Assembly (NCBI GenBank): GCA_013824615.1
Contig: PNOC01000009.1
Span: 21,598-85,597, forward strand
Reading direction: 5' to 3'
DNA: 64,000 nucleotides
Source of the DNA: Thermodesulfovibrio sp.
GTDB lineage: Bacteria > Nitrospirota > Thermodesulfovibrionia > Thermodesulfovibrionales > UBA6898
Both the position numbers and the translations under genes were made by a program. This document shows positions 9,109-17,631 of this stretch, in pieces. Position 1 is the stretch's first letter. The number at the start of each line of letters is the position of its first letter. The notes beneath the pieces were generated by a model. The model was not told the origin of the DNA. It worked only from the letters and a program-made list of their open reading frames with translations, and did not search any database.

Positions 9109-9605
9109 CGCGGAAAAAAACCAGGGACCTTTTTCCGGTATGCATCATAGGCCGGCCCGAAGCGGACTGAAAGTTCCCTGTCTTCAAGCGGGATGATTAC
9201 CAGAGTAACCAGCAGAAGATCAAGCAGGGTAACCAGCCCCATGGCAATGATCCCCGACATCAGGAAAAGTCCTGAAAACATCAGCGTATGCGCAAGATAC
9301 GTGGGATGTCTGACGACCCGATAAGGACCTGTGGTGACAAACCGGCTTTCGACTGCCGCTGAAACCTCCGGCATACCCATCAACCCCTTCAGGCTGAGCA
9401 GTCTGCCGGTCCAGACCTGCAGCGCAGTGCCAAAAAAGAGCAGGACCACCCCTAATAAAACAGCCGGCAGCGGAAACCCGGTCTTATGCCGGAGAATAAA
9501 ATCTCTCTGGCTGAACAAGAAGACCGCAAGGGGAGTCCAGGTCACTGCCGGAACAATATAGGTCAGGAGGCCCATTCTGCGGAAGAGCTTCGAAAAGCCA
9601 TGCAC
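9099..9605 (-). CDS. Isoprenylcysteine carboxyl methyltransferase-family membrane protein
   Basis: An integral membrane protein with the ICMT/PEMT signature TGPYRVVRHPTYLAH and a C-terminal EDRELSVRFGPAYDAYRKKVPGF block, which bind S-adenosylmethionine in this family. In bacteria the substrates are mostly unknown (lipids or isoprenoid-like compounds). The first standard start is GTG at 9605, but the frame stays open upstream and encodes a convincing hydrophobic helix (residues reading IIAAITELSALAVIIIW) before running into the yyaL-like gene. No ATG, GTG or TTG is in frame there, so the true start may be a rare codon (CTG at 9692 or ATT at 9680) overlapping or touching the upstream stop. About 168 residues from the GTG, about 197 from the CTG. 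Confidence 0.8.
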   Translation of the reverse strand: MHGFSKLFRRMGLLTYIVPAVTWTPLAVFLFSQRDFILRHKTGFPLPAVLLGVVLLFFGTALQVWTGRLLSLKGLMGMPEVSAAVESRFVTTGPYRVVRHPTYLAHTLMFSGLFLMSGIIAMGLVTLLDLLLVTLVIIPLEDRELSVRFGPAYDAYRKKVPGFFPRHS

Positions 9606-9679
9606 GGGTATCCAGAAAAGGGGAATAACCGGCCAGATTATGATGACCGCCAGAGCAGACAGTTCGGTAATGGCCGCAA

Positions 9680-11641
9680 TTATTGAATGCAGCGGGACCT
9701 CAGCAGTGCGGCAAGTGTCTGCGGGTCTGAAACCGGCTCATGACAGACTGAACCAAAGCAGGGGATAACGTGACCGCCATCCTCTGCATAGACAATAGAC
9801 CGGAAGGGGTGCAGACTTTGCAGCGCAGTAATCGCCAGGTCGCTTCCGGCAGCAGCCTGCACCGTCAGGGATACCGGGTTGAGCCAGGCATCCAGCGCGC
9901 AGAAATAATATGCAGCATGAGGACCGATTAAGGCAGCAGTCTTTGCAAAGACCTTCAGACTTTCTTCAGCGTACTGCCGGTATTCTTCTCTGCCGGTTAT
10001 CCTGCCGAGTCTGAGCAGCAGCATAATCGCAACCGCGTTTGCGGAAGGATGAGGAATGTCCTCCACCGGCTTGAGCCGTATCCCGAGCAGGCCTTCCTCA
10101 GCATCAAAAAAACCTCCGGACTCCCTGTCCCGGAAACGCTCGACACAGGACATCATCAGCAGCGCCGCACGGTCGTAGTAGGCCAGGTCGCCGCTTACTT
10201 CATAAGCGCAAAGAAGCGCCTCGGAAAGATAAACATAATCATCCAGCAGCGCCGGAATACCCGGGGCATGCAGAAGTTCTCCCTCAACAATATGCTCTTC
10301 CACGATCCTGTCGAGACTGAGCAGGGCAAACTCCCTGACCTGCTCATCCCGAAATACCCGGTAGGCATTTAGAAATGCCGCGATATACATACCGTTCAGC
10401 GACGTATAGAGCGTCCGGTCGATAAACGGTGCTTCACGCATTTCACGGGCAGCCAGGAGCTTTGCCTTTCCCTTGGCAATAAATTCATGCACCTTCCCGA
10501 TCTCTATTCCCGTCAACCCGGCTATTTCTTCGGGCTCCTTTGCTCTACAGAGCACATGCTTTGCCTCGTCGTGATGCATCCTGCCCCGGGAAGAGAAAAA
10601 ATGCAGCTGGAGAACCCGGGACTCTTCCTCATCCAATATCTGCCTGAAATCCGCATCAGTCCAGGTGAAGTAACCGCCTTCATCGTCGGGTGTAACATCC
10701 GCATCCTGACTCGCATAGAAGCCTCCGGCCGGGTCGGACAGGACATCACGGGAAAACCTGATGATGCCCTCTGCCACTTCTCTGAGACTTTCGCCTCCGA
10801 AGAGGGCATAGGCTGCAGCATAGTTTCTGAGGTGCCAGGCATTATCGTCAGCCATCTTTTCAAAATGAGGGACCAGCCATGCTTCATCGACCGAGTACCG
10901 GTGAAATCCGCCTTTCAGCTGATCACAGAAACCGCCGCGGGCCATGGCCTCCAGGGTCTTTCTGACAACTGAGGCTGCCCGCTCATCACCTGTCAGGGCA
11001 TACCGGTTCAGGAGTAAATCAATCGCGCCGGCCATCGGAAATTTCGGAAACGATCCAAACCCGCCGTTCACCGAGTCGGCCGCAGAAAGAACTGACTCGA
11101 GCGCAGAATCAAGCATTGCGGCATCAGGATTACCGTGATCTGCAGGCCCCGGCTTCAGATGCTCTACAAGCTTCCGCGCATAATCCTCAACATCCCCTTT
11201 TTTGTTCCGATAAAAGTCCAGCACCGCTGCGAGGACCTTCCTGAAACCGGGGCGGCCCTGGCTGTCTTCAGGAGGGAAGTACGTGCCCCCGAAAAAAGGC
11301 ATCTTTTCCGGGGTAAGAAAAACACTGAGGGGCCAGCCGCCGGTAGAGGAGATGGCGACAACCGCCTGCTGGTAGCGGCGGTCGATATCAGGCCGCTCAT
11401 CGCGGTCAAGCTTGATACAGATGAAGTCCTCGTTCAGTATGGCCGCAATGTCTTCGTTCTCAAAGCACTCCTGCGCCATGACATGGCACCAGTGGCACCA
11501 AACAGCACCGGTGCTGAGAAAGACCGGTTTGTTTTCGTCAACAGCCCGCTGGAAAACCTCTTCAGACCACGGGTGCCAATCGACCTTCTGTGTTGCAGCA
11601 TGTCGCAGATAGGGAGACCTCTCATCAGCCAGTCTGTTCAT
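9680..11641 (-). CDS. YyaL-like protein, thioredoxin-fold domain plus glycosidase-like (alpha/alpha) domain
   Basis: A 653-residue protein of the DUF255/YyaL (SSP411) family. The N-terminal thioredoxin-like domain (about 1-165) carries the WCHWCHVM motif in place of CGPC, and the TGGWPLSVFLTP block is typical. The rest resembles a six-hairpin glycosidase fold, as in N-acylglucosamine epimerases. The biochemical role is unsettled. It has no signal peptide. The ATG is at 11641. The downstream membrane methyltransferase probably overlaps or abuts it. Confidence 0.92.
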   Translation of the reverse strand: MNRLADERSPYLRHAATQKVDWHPWSEEVFQRAVDENKPVFLSTGAVWCHWCHVMAQECFENEDIAAILNEDFICIKLDRDERPDIDRRYQQAVVAISSTGGWPLSVFLTPEKMPFFGGTYFPPEDSQGRPGFRKVLAAVLDFYRNKKGDVEDYARKLVEHLKPGPADHGNPDAAMLDSALESVLSAADSVNGGFGSFPKFPMAGAIDLLLNRYALTGDERAASVVRKTLEAMARGGFCDQLKGGFHRYSVDEAWLVPHFEKMADDNAWHLRNYAAAYALFGGESLREVAEGIIRFSRDVLSDPAGGFYASQDADVTPDDEGGYFTWTDADFRQILDEEESRVLQLHFFSSRGRMHHDEAKHVLCRAKEPEEIAGLTGIEIGKVHEFIAKGKAKLLAAREMREAPFIDRTLYTSLNGMYIAAFLNAYRVFRDEQVREFALLSLDRIVEEHIVEGELLHAPGIPALLDDYVYLSEALLCAYEVSGDLAYYDRAALLMMSCVERFRDRESGGFFDAEEGLLGIRLKPVEDIPHPSANAVAIMLLLRLGRITGREEYRQYAEESLKVFAKTAALIGPHAAYYFCALDAWLNPVSLTVQAAAGSDLAITALQSLHPFRSIVYAEDGGHVIPCFGSVCHEPVSDPQTLAALLRSRCIQ

Positions 11642-11672
11642 GTTTTATAATGTCGGGAGGTCGCCTGAATTG

Positions 11673-12590
11673 TCAATGCCGGTTTTTTGTCAACTGGAGC
11701 AAAATAATGGCCGCGATTACTATTCCTGCACCGACAAGCTGAGGCACCCGCAGTGTTTCACCCAGCAGGGCATATGACATTACCCCGGCAAACACCGGCT
11801 CCATGGTAGCGGCGACAGAGGTGTGCGTGGCGCCAATCTTCAAAATTCCCTGATTATAAAAGAAAAAGGGTATGACCGTGCCGAATATCCCTATCACAAT
11901 AATTTTGAGCCAGGTCGCGGCCCCATACCCGCCGGCGAAGGCACTGAAAGGCGCCTGCAGAATGTTCCAAAGCAGAGCGGCAAACAGCAGCGCGTAAAAC
12001 ACTACCGTCAGCGGAGGATATTGTTTCATTATTTCATTGCTCATAATTGAATAGAAGGCAAAGGCGAGGGCAGACAGCAGGCCTGCAATGATACCGGCCG
12101 TGCTGAGACTGAGCAGTTCATGATTATAAGCCCCTGCTACAAGATAGCACCCGGCCAGAGCAGCAACAAGGGAGGTCGCGGTAAATACAGAGAGCCGGCG
12201 GTTGGCAAACAGCACAGCATGGATCGCGATAAAAACCGGAGCCTGATACTGCAGGAGGATGGCAGTCGCAACCTGTATCCTGCTTATGGCATAGAGATAG
12301 GTTACCTGAGACATTGCCAGCACGATACCGAGCAGCACAACCCTGGGAAGGTCCTTCCTCTGCAGGGAGGGAAGGCTCCGCGTTCTGAACATGAACCAGC
12401 AAAAAAGTCCCCCGGCAGCGATCGTAGTCCTCAGCTGTACCAGCTGAAGAGCCGTCAACCCCTGGTTGAACAAAGATTTGGAAAGAGTACCGGATAGCGC
12501 CCAGAACCCTGCCGCCAGCACAGCGCAAAGGTACCCGTTCAAGGGAACACCGCCCTGTTTCTCCACGGCATGTAAAGCGTTCTTATTCAT
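11673..12590 (-). CDS. EamA/DMT-superfamily transporter
   Basis: A 305-residue inner-membrane protein with ten predicted transmembrane helices arranged as two EamA repeats (about 15-145 and 160-295), the usual layout for drug/metabolite exporters such as RhaT/YdcZ relatives. The substrate cannot be read from sequence. The ATG at 12590 follows AGGA. A good promoter (TTGTCA, 18 bases, CATAAT) is at 12608-12637, so its expression does not depend on the RNA element further upstream. Confidence 0.9.
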   Translation of the reverse strand: MNKNALHAVEKQGGVPLNGYLCAVLAAGFWALSGTLSKSLFNQGLTALQLVQLRTTIAAGGLFCWFMFRTRSLPSLQRKDLPRVVLLGIVLAMSQVTYLYAISRIQVATAILLQYQAPVFIAIHAVLFANRRLSVFTATSLVAALAGCYLVAGAYNHELLSLSTAGIIAGLLSALAFAFYSIMSNEIMKQYPPLTVVFYALLFAALLWNILQAPFSAFAGGYGAATWLKIIVIGIFGTVIPFFFYNQGILKIGATHTSVAATMEPVFAGVMSYALLGETLRVPQLVGAGIVIAAIILLQLTKNRH

Positions 12591-12607
12591 AAATCCTGTT
12601 GATGTCT

Positions 12608-12637
12608 ATTATGTCCTGCTCCCTTTGCTTATGACAA
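12608..12637 (-). promoter_or_regulatory. Putative promoter of the EamA transporter gene
   Basis: On the minus strand TTGTCA (12632-12637) and CATAAT (12608-12613) are separated by 18 bases. The predicted transcript start is near 12601, giving a leader of about 11 bases with AGGA before the ATG at 12590. Confidence 0.5.
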
Positions 12638-12654
12638 TAAGATCTAATGTGCGG

Positions 12655-12783
12655 TGTGACAATTGCATGTGAGCGGATGCAGCGTCTTTTTTGCGCCGGT
12701 GTCTCGCAGGCCCATCTGTATGGGGCCGAGGATGAGCAAACATGCTTTGTTACAGCGTTCCACCCTCGGCCGGGAACTTTTTT
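12655..12783 (+). ncRNA. Structured RNA element, copy A (unassigned class)
   Basis: The sequence can fold as a three-way junction. P1 pairs 12655-12662 with 12747-12754 and 12665-12670 with 12740-12745. A weak P2 pairs 12682-12684 with 12694-12696. P3 pairs 12703-12705 with 12728-12730 and, after a GCA bulge, GGCCC 12709-12713 with 12723-12727. Single-stranded joints AGCGGAT, GCGCCGGTG and GATGAGC are nearly identical to copy B at 36817-36973, while P1 and P3 differ by compensating changes. A terminator-like hairpin with six T follows at 12757-12783, which fixes the plus orientation. It lies upstream of the VIT/VWA gene (ATG at 12835), so it is either a leader element or an independent small RNA. 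Confidence 0.6.
12757..12783 (+). terminator. Terminator-like hairpin ending RNA element A
   Basis: GTTCC (12757-12761) pairs with GGAAC (12773-12777) and is followed by TTTTTT. The loop contains CCTCGGCC (12764-12771), which is an exact complement of GGCCGAGG (12724-12731) in helix P3 of the element, so an alternative pairing is possible. Confidence 0.55.
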
Positions 12784-12834
12784 GAAACCACCCTTGTCTC
12801 AGGGATAAGAAGCACTAAATTCAAGGAGGTTATC

Positions 12835-15201
12835 ATGAAACAATCAGTATGCACAGCAAGAGTATTTTTCACCGCGGTTCTTATGTTTTCACTTTTTTCC
12901 CCAGTCCTCTCCTCTGCACAGGAGAAAACGCCTGAGGACAAAACCCTCTCCCCCTATTTCCTGGTAAAAAGCGATGCGCCCGGCCTTGATCAGATGCCGT
13001 TGAAGTCAACGGCTGCAGACGTAAATATCGTCGGCGTTATCGCTGACGTAAAGGTCACACAGGTCTATCGGAATGAGGGCAAAGGGACTCTTGAGGCGGT
13101 CTATGTCTTCCCGGCCTCAACACGGGCCGCGGTCTACGGGATGAAAATGACCATAGGCAAGCGCATTGTCGAGGCGAAGATCAGAAAGCGGGACGAGGCA
13201 CGGCAGGAATATGAGGACGCAAAAAAACAGGGCAGAAGCGCCTCCCTTCTGGAACAGCAGCGGCCGAATGTCTTTCAGATGAACGTGGCCAATATCCTGG
13301 CCGGGGACACGGTTGCGGTAGAATTACGCTATACCGAACTGCTGGTCCCCGAGGACAAGACCTATGAGTTTGTCTATCCTACAGTTGTCGGCCCCCGGTA
13401 TTCAGATCAGCCCGCTGCTGCGGAAGCAAACCCATCCTCGGACACTAAAAAATGGGTCGCAAACCCCCATCTGCATCAGGGGGAAGCCCCCACCTACACC
13501 TTCGACATAAAAGTCAGCCTCAACCCGGGACTGCCGGTCCGTCAACTTTTCTGCAGTTCTCATAAAGTCAATGTCGTCTATGATGGCCCTGCCCGTGCCA
13601 TGGTGCGTCTTGACAAATCAGAAGCACGGGGTGGAAACCGGGACTACATCCTGAAATATCAGCTCGCCGGTGACCGTATAGAATCCGGCCTGCTGCTTTC
13701 GAACCACGGGAATGAGAAAATTTTCCTGCTGCAGCTCCAGCCGCCGAAAAGGTTCACCCCTGCAGAAATGCCGGGCAGGGAGTATATATTTATTGTAGAT
13801 GTCTCCGGCTCCATGCACGGTTTTCCTCTGGACATCTCAAAGCGCCTTTTCAAAGACCTCCTCGGCAATCTGCGCACGACGGACCGTTTCAATGTCCTGC
13901 TCTTCTCGGGCGGATCGGCCGTATTGTCGGAGCAGTCGCTGCCTGCAACGCCGGACAGCATCAGGAAGGGCATCTCTTTCATAGACCAGCAGCAGGGAGG
14001 AGGAGGAACAGAACTGCTCCCTGCTCTGAAACGGGCACTTTCCCTGCCCCAGGCAGAGAACTTCTCCAGAACAGTAGTCATTGCGACCGACGGGTATGTC
14101 AGTGTTGAAGAGGAGGTGTTCGACCTCATCCGCAACAACCTTAACAGGGCCAATATGTTCACCTTCGGTATAGGCAGCAGCACCAACCGCCATATCCTGG
14201 AAGGCATGGCCAGGGTCGGCAATGGCGAGCCCTTTATTATCACAAAGCCCGAGGAAGCACCAGCGCGTGCTGCCGCCTTCAGGAACATGATCCAGTCGCC
14301 ACTGTTGTCCCATATAACCATCGACTATGCAGGGTTCGACGCTTATGCTATCGAGCCGATCACCGTGCCGGACGTCCTGGCAGACAGGCCGGTCATCGTA
14401 TTCGGCAAATGGCGCGGCAAACCTGAGGGAAAAATAATCGTCAAAGGCATATCGGGCAATGGAAAATTCAAGGAGGTGATAACGGTTGCTGCATCCGCTC
14501 TTTCTAAGGATAATGCTGCACTCCGTTATCTCTGGGCCCGCCATCGCATAGCACTGTTGTCTGACTATAACCGCCTCAGGTCTGACGACAAACGGATACA
14601 GGAAGTTACCGGGCTCGGACTTCAGTACAATCTCCTGACCGCCTATACCTCCTTTATTGCTGCGGATAGTGAAGTCAGAAATAAAAATAGCAGTCAGACC
14701 CTGGTCAGACAGCCGTTGCCCCTGCCGGAAGGAGTATCTGATTATGCTGTGCAGACCGCAGCCGCTCCTGCCGGGGTCCTGAAGAAGTCTTTGCTACCCC
14801 AGAGAGCAGGAAATATGATGTCTGGCGCAGGGCCTGCGATGGAGCAGGAAAGCTCAGCCGCCAGGCAGGAGGCAAAGGCCAGCGCAGTGAGGCCGGTAAC
14901 GTTTTCCGATGTATCCGTGACAGCAGGATTGTCACGGGATACGGTCAAGGCTTATCTGGAGCAGCATTCAGGCGAGCTCCGCAGTTGTCTGCCCGGCAAC
15001 TCCTCTGCGTGGAAGATAACGGTTGAATTAAGGGTCAATGCTGAGGGGATGGTCACAGGTGCAAAAGTCCTGTCCTCCACTCCAAACGACAAAAATGCTG
15101 AAAAGTGCATACTCAGCCAGGTGAAAAAGTGGATTTTTACTCCGGGAGCCAAGACCCGGAAAGGCCATAAAGAAACAATCAGATTCTCGGCGCTGGTCTA
15201 A
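12835..15201 (+). CDS. Exported VIT- and VWA-domain protein with TonB-like C-terminus
   Basis: A 788-residue secreted protein. The ATG at 12835 is chosen because AAGGAGG lies at ideal distance and a signal peptide (ending LSSAQ) follows directly; an in-frame ATG at 12742 would bury it. Domains in order: VIT (about 40-170, with EARQEYEDAKKQGRSASLLE), VWA (about 320-490, MIDAS motif DVSGSMHG), an Ala/Gln-rich linker, and a C-terminal AgmX/PglI-type TonB-like domain (last about 85 residues, with a V-x-A-KVLSSTPN-type motif and two cysteines). Such proteins resemble inter-alpha-trypsin inhibitor heavy chains and act at the envelope; the ligand is unknown. It lies downstream of RNA element A. Confidence 0.9.
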   Translation: MKQSVCTARVFFTAVLMFSLFSPVLSSAQEKTPEDKTLSPYFLVKSDAPGLDQMPLKSTAADVNIVGVIADVKVTQVYRNEGKGTLEAVYVFPASTRAAVYGMKMTIGKRIVEAKIRKRDEARQEYEDAKKQGRSASLLEQQRPNVFQMNVANILAGDTVAVELRYTELLVPEDKTYEFVYPTVVGPRYSDQPAAAEANPSSDTKKWVANPHLHQGEAPTYTFDIKVSLNPGLPVRQLFCSSHKVNVVYDGPARAMVRLDKSEARGGNRDYILKYQLAGDRIESGLLLSNHGNEKIFLLQLQPPKRFTPAEMPGREYIFIVDVSGSMHGFPLDISKRLFKDLLGNLRTTDRFNVLLFSGGSAVLSEQSLPATPDSIRKGISFIDQQQGGGGTELLPALKRALSLPQAENFSRTVVIATDGYVSVEEEVFDLIRNNLNRANMFTFGIGSSTNRHILEGMARVGNGEPFIITKPEEAPARAAAFRNMIQSPLLSHITIDYAGFDAYAIEPITVPDVLADRPVIVFGKWRGKPEGKIIVKGISGNGKFKEVITVAASALSKDNAALRYLWARHRIALLSDYNRLRSDDKRIQEVTGLGLQYNLLTAYTSFIAADSEVRNKNSSQTLVRQPLPLPEGVSDYAVQTAAAPAGVLKKSLLPQRAGNMMSGAGPAMEQESSAARQEAKASAVRPVTFSDVSVTAGLSRDTVKAYLEQHSGELRSCLPGNSSAWKITVELRVNAEGMVTGAKVLSSTPNDKNAEKCILSQVKKWIFTPGAKTRKGHKETIRFSALV

Positions 15202-15250
15202 ACCATCTAAGACTTATACCCTTGCAGTTAGCAGAGTCACGTTTCCTCAC

Positions 15251-15289
15251 GCTGGCAGAGGGAGATCCGGGATATCTCCCTCTGCCAGC
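15251..15289 (+). terminator. Perfect 16-bp hairpin after the VIT/VWA gene
   Basis: GCTGGCAGAGGGAGAT (15251-15266) is exactly complementary to 15274-15289, with a 7-base loop. It is 50 bases past the stop of the VIT/VWA gene and 65 bases before tex. There is no T-run, so it may act as a transcript-end stabiliser or a weak terminator. Confidence 0.55.
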
Positions 15290-15354
15290 ATAAGGCAAAT
15301 AAATGCCCTGCATGATACAATAATCACCTGAAATTAATTACCCGCGAGGAAATA

Positions 15355-17631
15355 ATGGAGCAGACACATATAAGACTCATCGCAGCAGAACTCAGCATAA
15401 AACCGCATCAGGTCGAAGCCACGGTCTCTTTGCTGGACGAAGGGGCAACCGTGCCCTTTATCTCCCGCTACAGAAAAGAGGCAACCGGAAGCCTTGATGA
15501 GGTGGCAGTCACCGCCATACGGGACCGGCTGGCGCAGCTCCGCGAGCTCGACAAACGGCGGGAGGCAATCCTGACATCCCTCGAAGAGCGAGGACTTCTG
15601 ACAGACGAACTGAAGGCTAAGATAGAGACTGCGGACTCGATGGTCGTGCTGGAGGACATCTACCTTCCGTTCAGACCAAAACGCCGCACCCGGGCCACGG
15701 TGGCACGTGAAAAGGGCCTGGAACCTCTGGCAGTAAGGCTCTTCGCGCAGGAAGATTTTGATACCGCTGCTGAAGCCCTCCTGTTTCTGAATTCAGAAAA
15801 GGGCGTCGCATCTGCTGAGGATGCCCTGGCCGGGGCCCGCGATATCATTGCCGAATGGGTCAACGAAGACCAGAAGGCCAGAGAACAGATGCGCGGTCTC
15901 TTCACAGAAAAAGGCATTCTCAGGTCAAAGGTCATAACCGGCAAAGAAGAGGAAGGCATAAAGTACCGGGATTATTTCGCATGGGAGGAACCGGTAACAA
16001 AAGCTCCCTCACACCGGGTCCTTGCCATACGGCGCGGGGAGAATGAAGGCTTTCTTGCCATGCGCATAGTCCCGCCTGAAGAAGAAGTTCTGCCCATGCT
16101 CGAAGGATTGTTTGTCAGAGGGACGAACGCTTCAGCAGAACAGGTGCGCCTCGCAGTCCAGGACAGCTACCGCAGGCTCCTCTCCTCTGCCATGGAGACC
16201 GAACTCCGGCTGGCGGTCAAGAAGAGGGCTGATCAGGAAGCGATCAGGGTCTTTACCGAGAATCTCAGGCAGCTTCTGCTTGCGCCGCCTCTCGGGCAGA
16301 AAAACGTCCTTGCCCTTGACCCGGGCTTCAGGACAGGCTGCAAGGTCGTCTGTCTTGACCAACAGGGAAAGCTCCTCCATAACGACACCATTTATCCACA
16401 TTTCTCTGACAAAGGTGTCGGCGAGGCAAAGACAAAAGTTCTCGACCTGTGTAAGCGGTTCAATATTGAGGCAATCGCCATCGGCAATGGCACGGCCGGG
16501 AGAGAGACCGAAACCTTTATCAAGGGAATTGGCCTGCCGGTACATGTCCAGGTCGTCATGGTAAATGAAAGCGGCGCCTCAATCTATTCTGCTTCGGACG
16601 TTGCCCGTGAGGAATTTCCTGACCTCGACCTCACGGTCCGGGGCAGCGCCTCGATAGGACGGCGTCTTATGGACCCGCTGGCCGAACTGGTCAAGATAGA
16701 TCCGAAGTCGATAGGTGTCGGACAGTACCAGCATGATGTTGACCAGACAGCGCTGAAGGCCAGCCTTGATGACATTGTTATTAGCTGCGTCAACAGAGTC
16801 GGGGTCGAGGTCAATACGGCGAGCAAACAGCTCCTCACGTATGTCTCTGGTCTCGGCCCCCAGCTGGCAAAAGGAGTCGTGGAATACCGGAATGAGCACG
16901 GCCCCTTCAGGACGAGAGAGGAACTGAAAAAAGTGCCGCGTCTCGGGCCAAAGGCCTTTGAACAGGCGGCAGGGTTTCTCCGCATCAGCAATGCCGAAAA
17001 TCTGCTTGATGCAAGTGCAGTGCACCCGGAAAGTTATCATATCGTTTCAGCCATGGCCGGCAACAACAGCTGCACGGTCGCTGACCTGATGACTTCAGCC
17101 GAACTCCGGAAGGGCATCAACCTGACCCAATACGTGAACGATACCATCGGCCTGCCGACGCTCACAGACATCATGAATGAACTTGCCAAGCCGGGGCGTG
17201 ACCCGCGCGAGCAGTTTGAGTCTTTCAGCTTTTCAGAAGGTGTTTCAAAGATGGAGGACGTGCATCCGGGCATGAAGCTCCCCGGGATCGTTACAAACAT
17301 CACGGCCTTTGGCGTCTTTGTGGACATCGGCGTGCATCAGGATGGTCTCGTTCACATCAGTGAACTCTCGGACAGGTTTGTGAAAGACGCAGGGGAGGTT
17401 GTAAAGGTACACCAGAAGGTTATGGTCACCGTAACGACAGTAGATCTGCAGAGGAAACGCATCGGCCTTTCCATGAAGAGCAAGCAGGCAATCAAGGATG
17501 CCCCGGCAGAAAAAATGCCTCCGAAAGTAAAAACTGCCACCCCAAAGGCACCACTCCTGAAAAAAGAGAGCAAGCCGGAGAGGTTTGCCAATACCCCCTT
17601 TGCTGACGCCTTAAGAAAGAGAACGTCTTAA
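15355..17631 (+). CDS. tex: Transcription accessory protein Tex (S1 RNA-binding)
   Basis: A 758-residue nucleic-acid-binding protein of the Tex/Spt6 family. The helical N-terminal region (about 1-310) includes the conserved VPFISRYRKEATGSLDE motif. Then come the YqgF/RNase-H-like domain (about 318-450, ALDPGFRTGCK), helix-hairpin-helix repeats (about 480-560, TYVSGLGPQLAKGVVEYR) and an S1 domain (about 640-710, GIVTNITAFGVFVDIGVHQDG). The C-terminal 50 residues are a basic Lys/Pro tail. ATG is preceded by GAGG. Its stop overlaps the start of the cation efflux gene by one base. Confidence 0.96.
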   Translation: MEQTHIRLIAAELSIKPHQVEATVSLLDEGATVPFISRYRKEATGSLDEVAVTAIRDRLAQLRELDKRREAILTSLEERGLLTDELKAKIETADSMVVLEDIYLPFRPKRRTRATVAREKGLEPLAVRLFAQEDFDTAAEALLFLNSEKGVASAEDALAGARDIIAEWVNEDQKAREQMRGLFTEKGILRSKVITGKEEEGIKYRDYFAWEEPVTKAPSHRVLAIRRGENEGFLAMRIVPPEEEVLPMLEGLFVRGTNASAEQVRLAVQDSYRRLLSSAMETELRLAVKKRADQEAIRVFTENLRQLLLAPPLGQKNVLALDPGFRTGCKVVCLDQQGKLLHNDTIYPHFSDKGVGEAKTKVLDLCKRFNIEAIAIGNGTAGRETETFIKGIGLPVHVQVVMVNESGASIYSASDVAREEFPDLDLTVRGSASIGRRLMDPLAELVKIDPKSIGVGQYQHDVDQTALKASLDDIVISCVNRVGVEVNTASKQLLTYVSGLGPQLAKGVVEYRNEHGPFRTREELKKVPRLGPKAFEQAAGFLRISNAENLLDASAVHPESYHIVSAMAGNNSCTVADLMTSAELRKGINLTQYVNDTIGLPTLTDIMNELAKPGRDPREQFESFSFSEGVSKMEDVHPGMKLPGIVTNITAFGVFVDIGVHQDGLVHISELSDRFVKDAGEVVKVHQKVMVTVTTVDLQRKRIGLSMKSKQAIKDAPAEKMPPKVKTATPKAPLLKKESKPERFANTPFADALRKRTS

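Noticed and set aside
12655..12783. Assignment of element A to a known riboswitch, 6S RNA or SRP RNA
   Set aside because: The hairpin reading CTCGGA...TCCGAG in copy B recalls part of 6S RNA and guanidine riboswitches, but the defining motifs and sizes of those classes, and the SRP GGAA domain, are absent.
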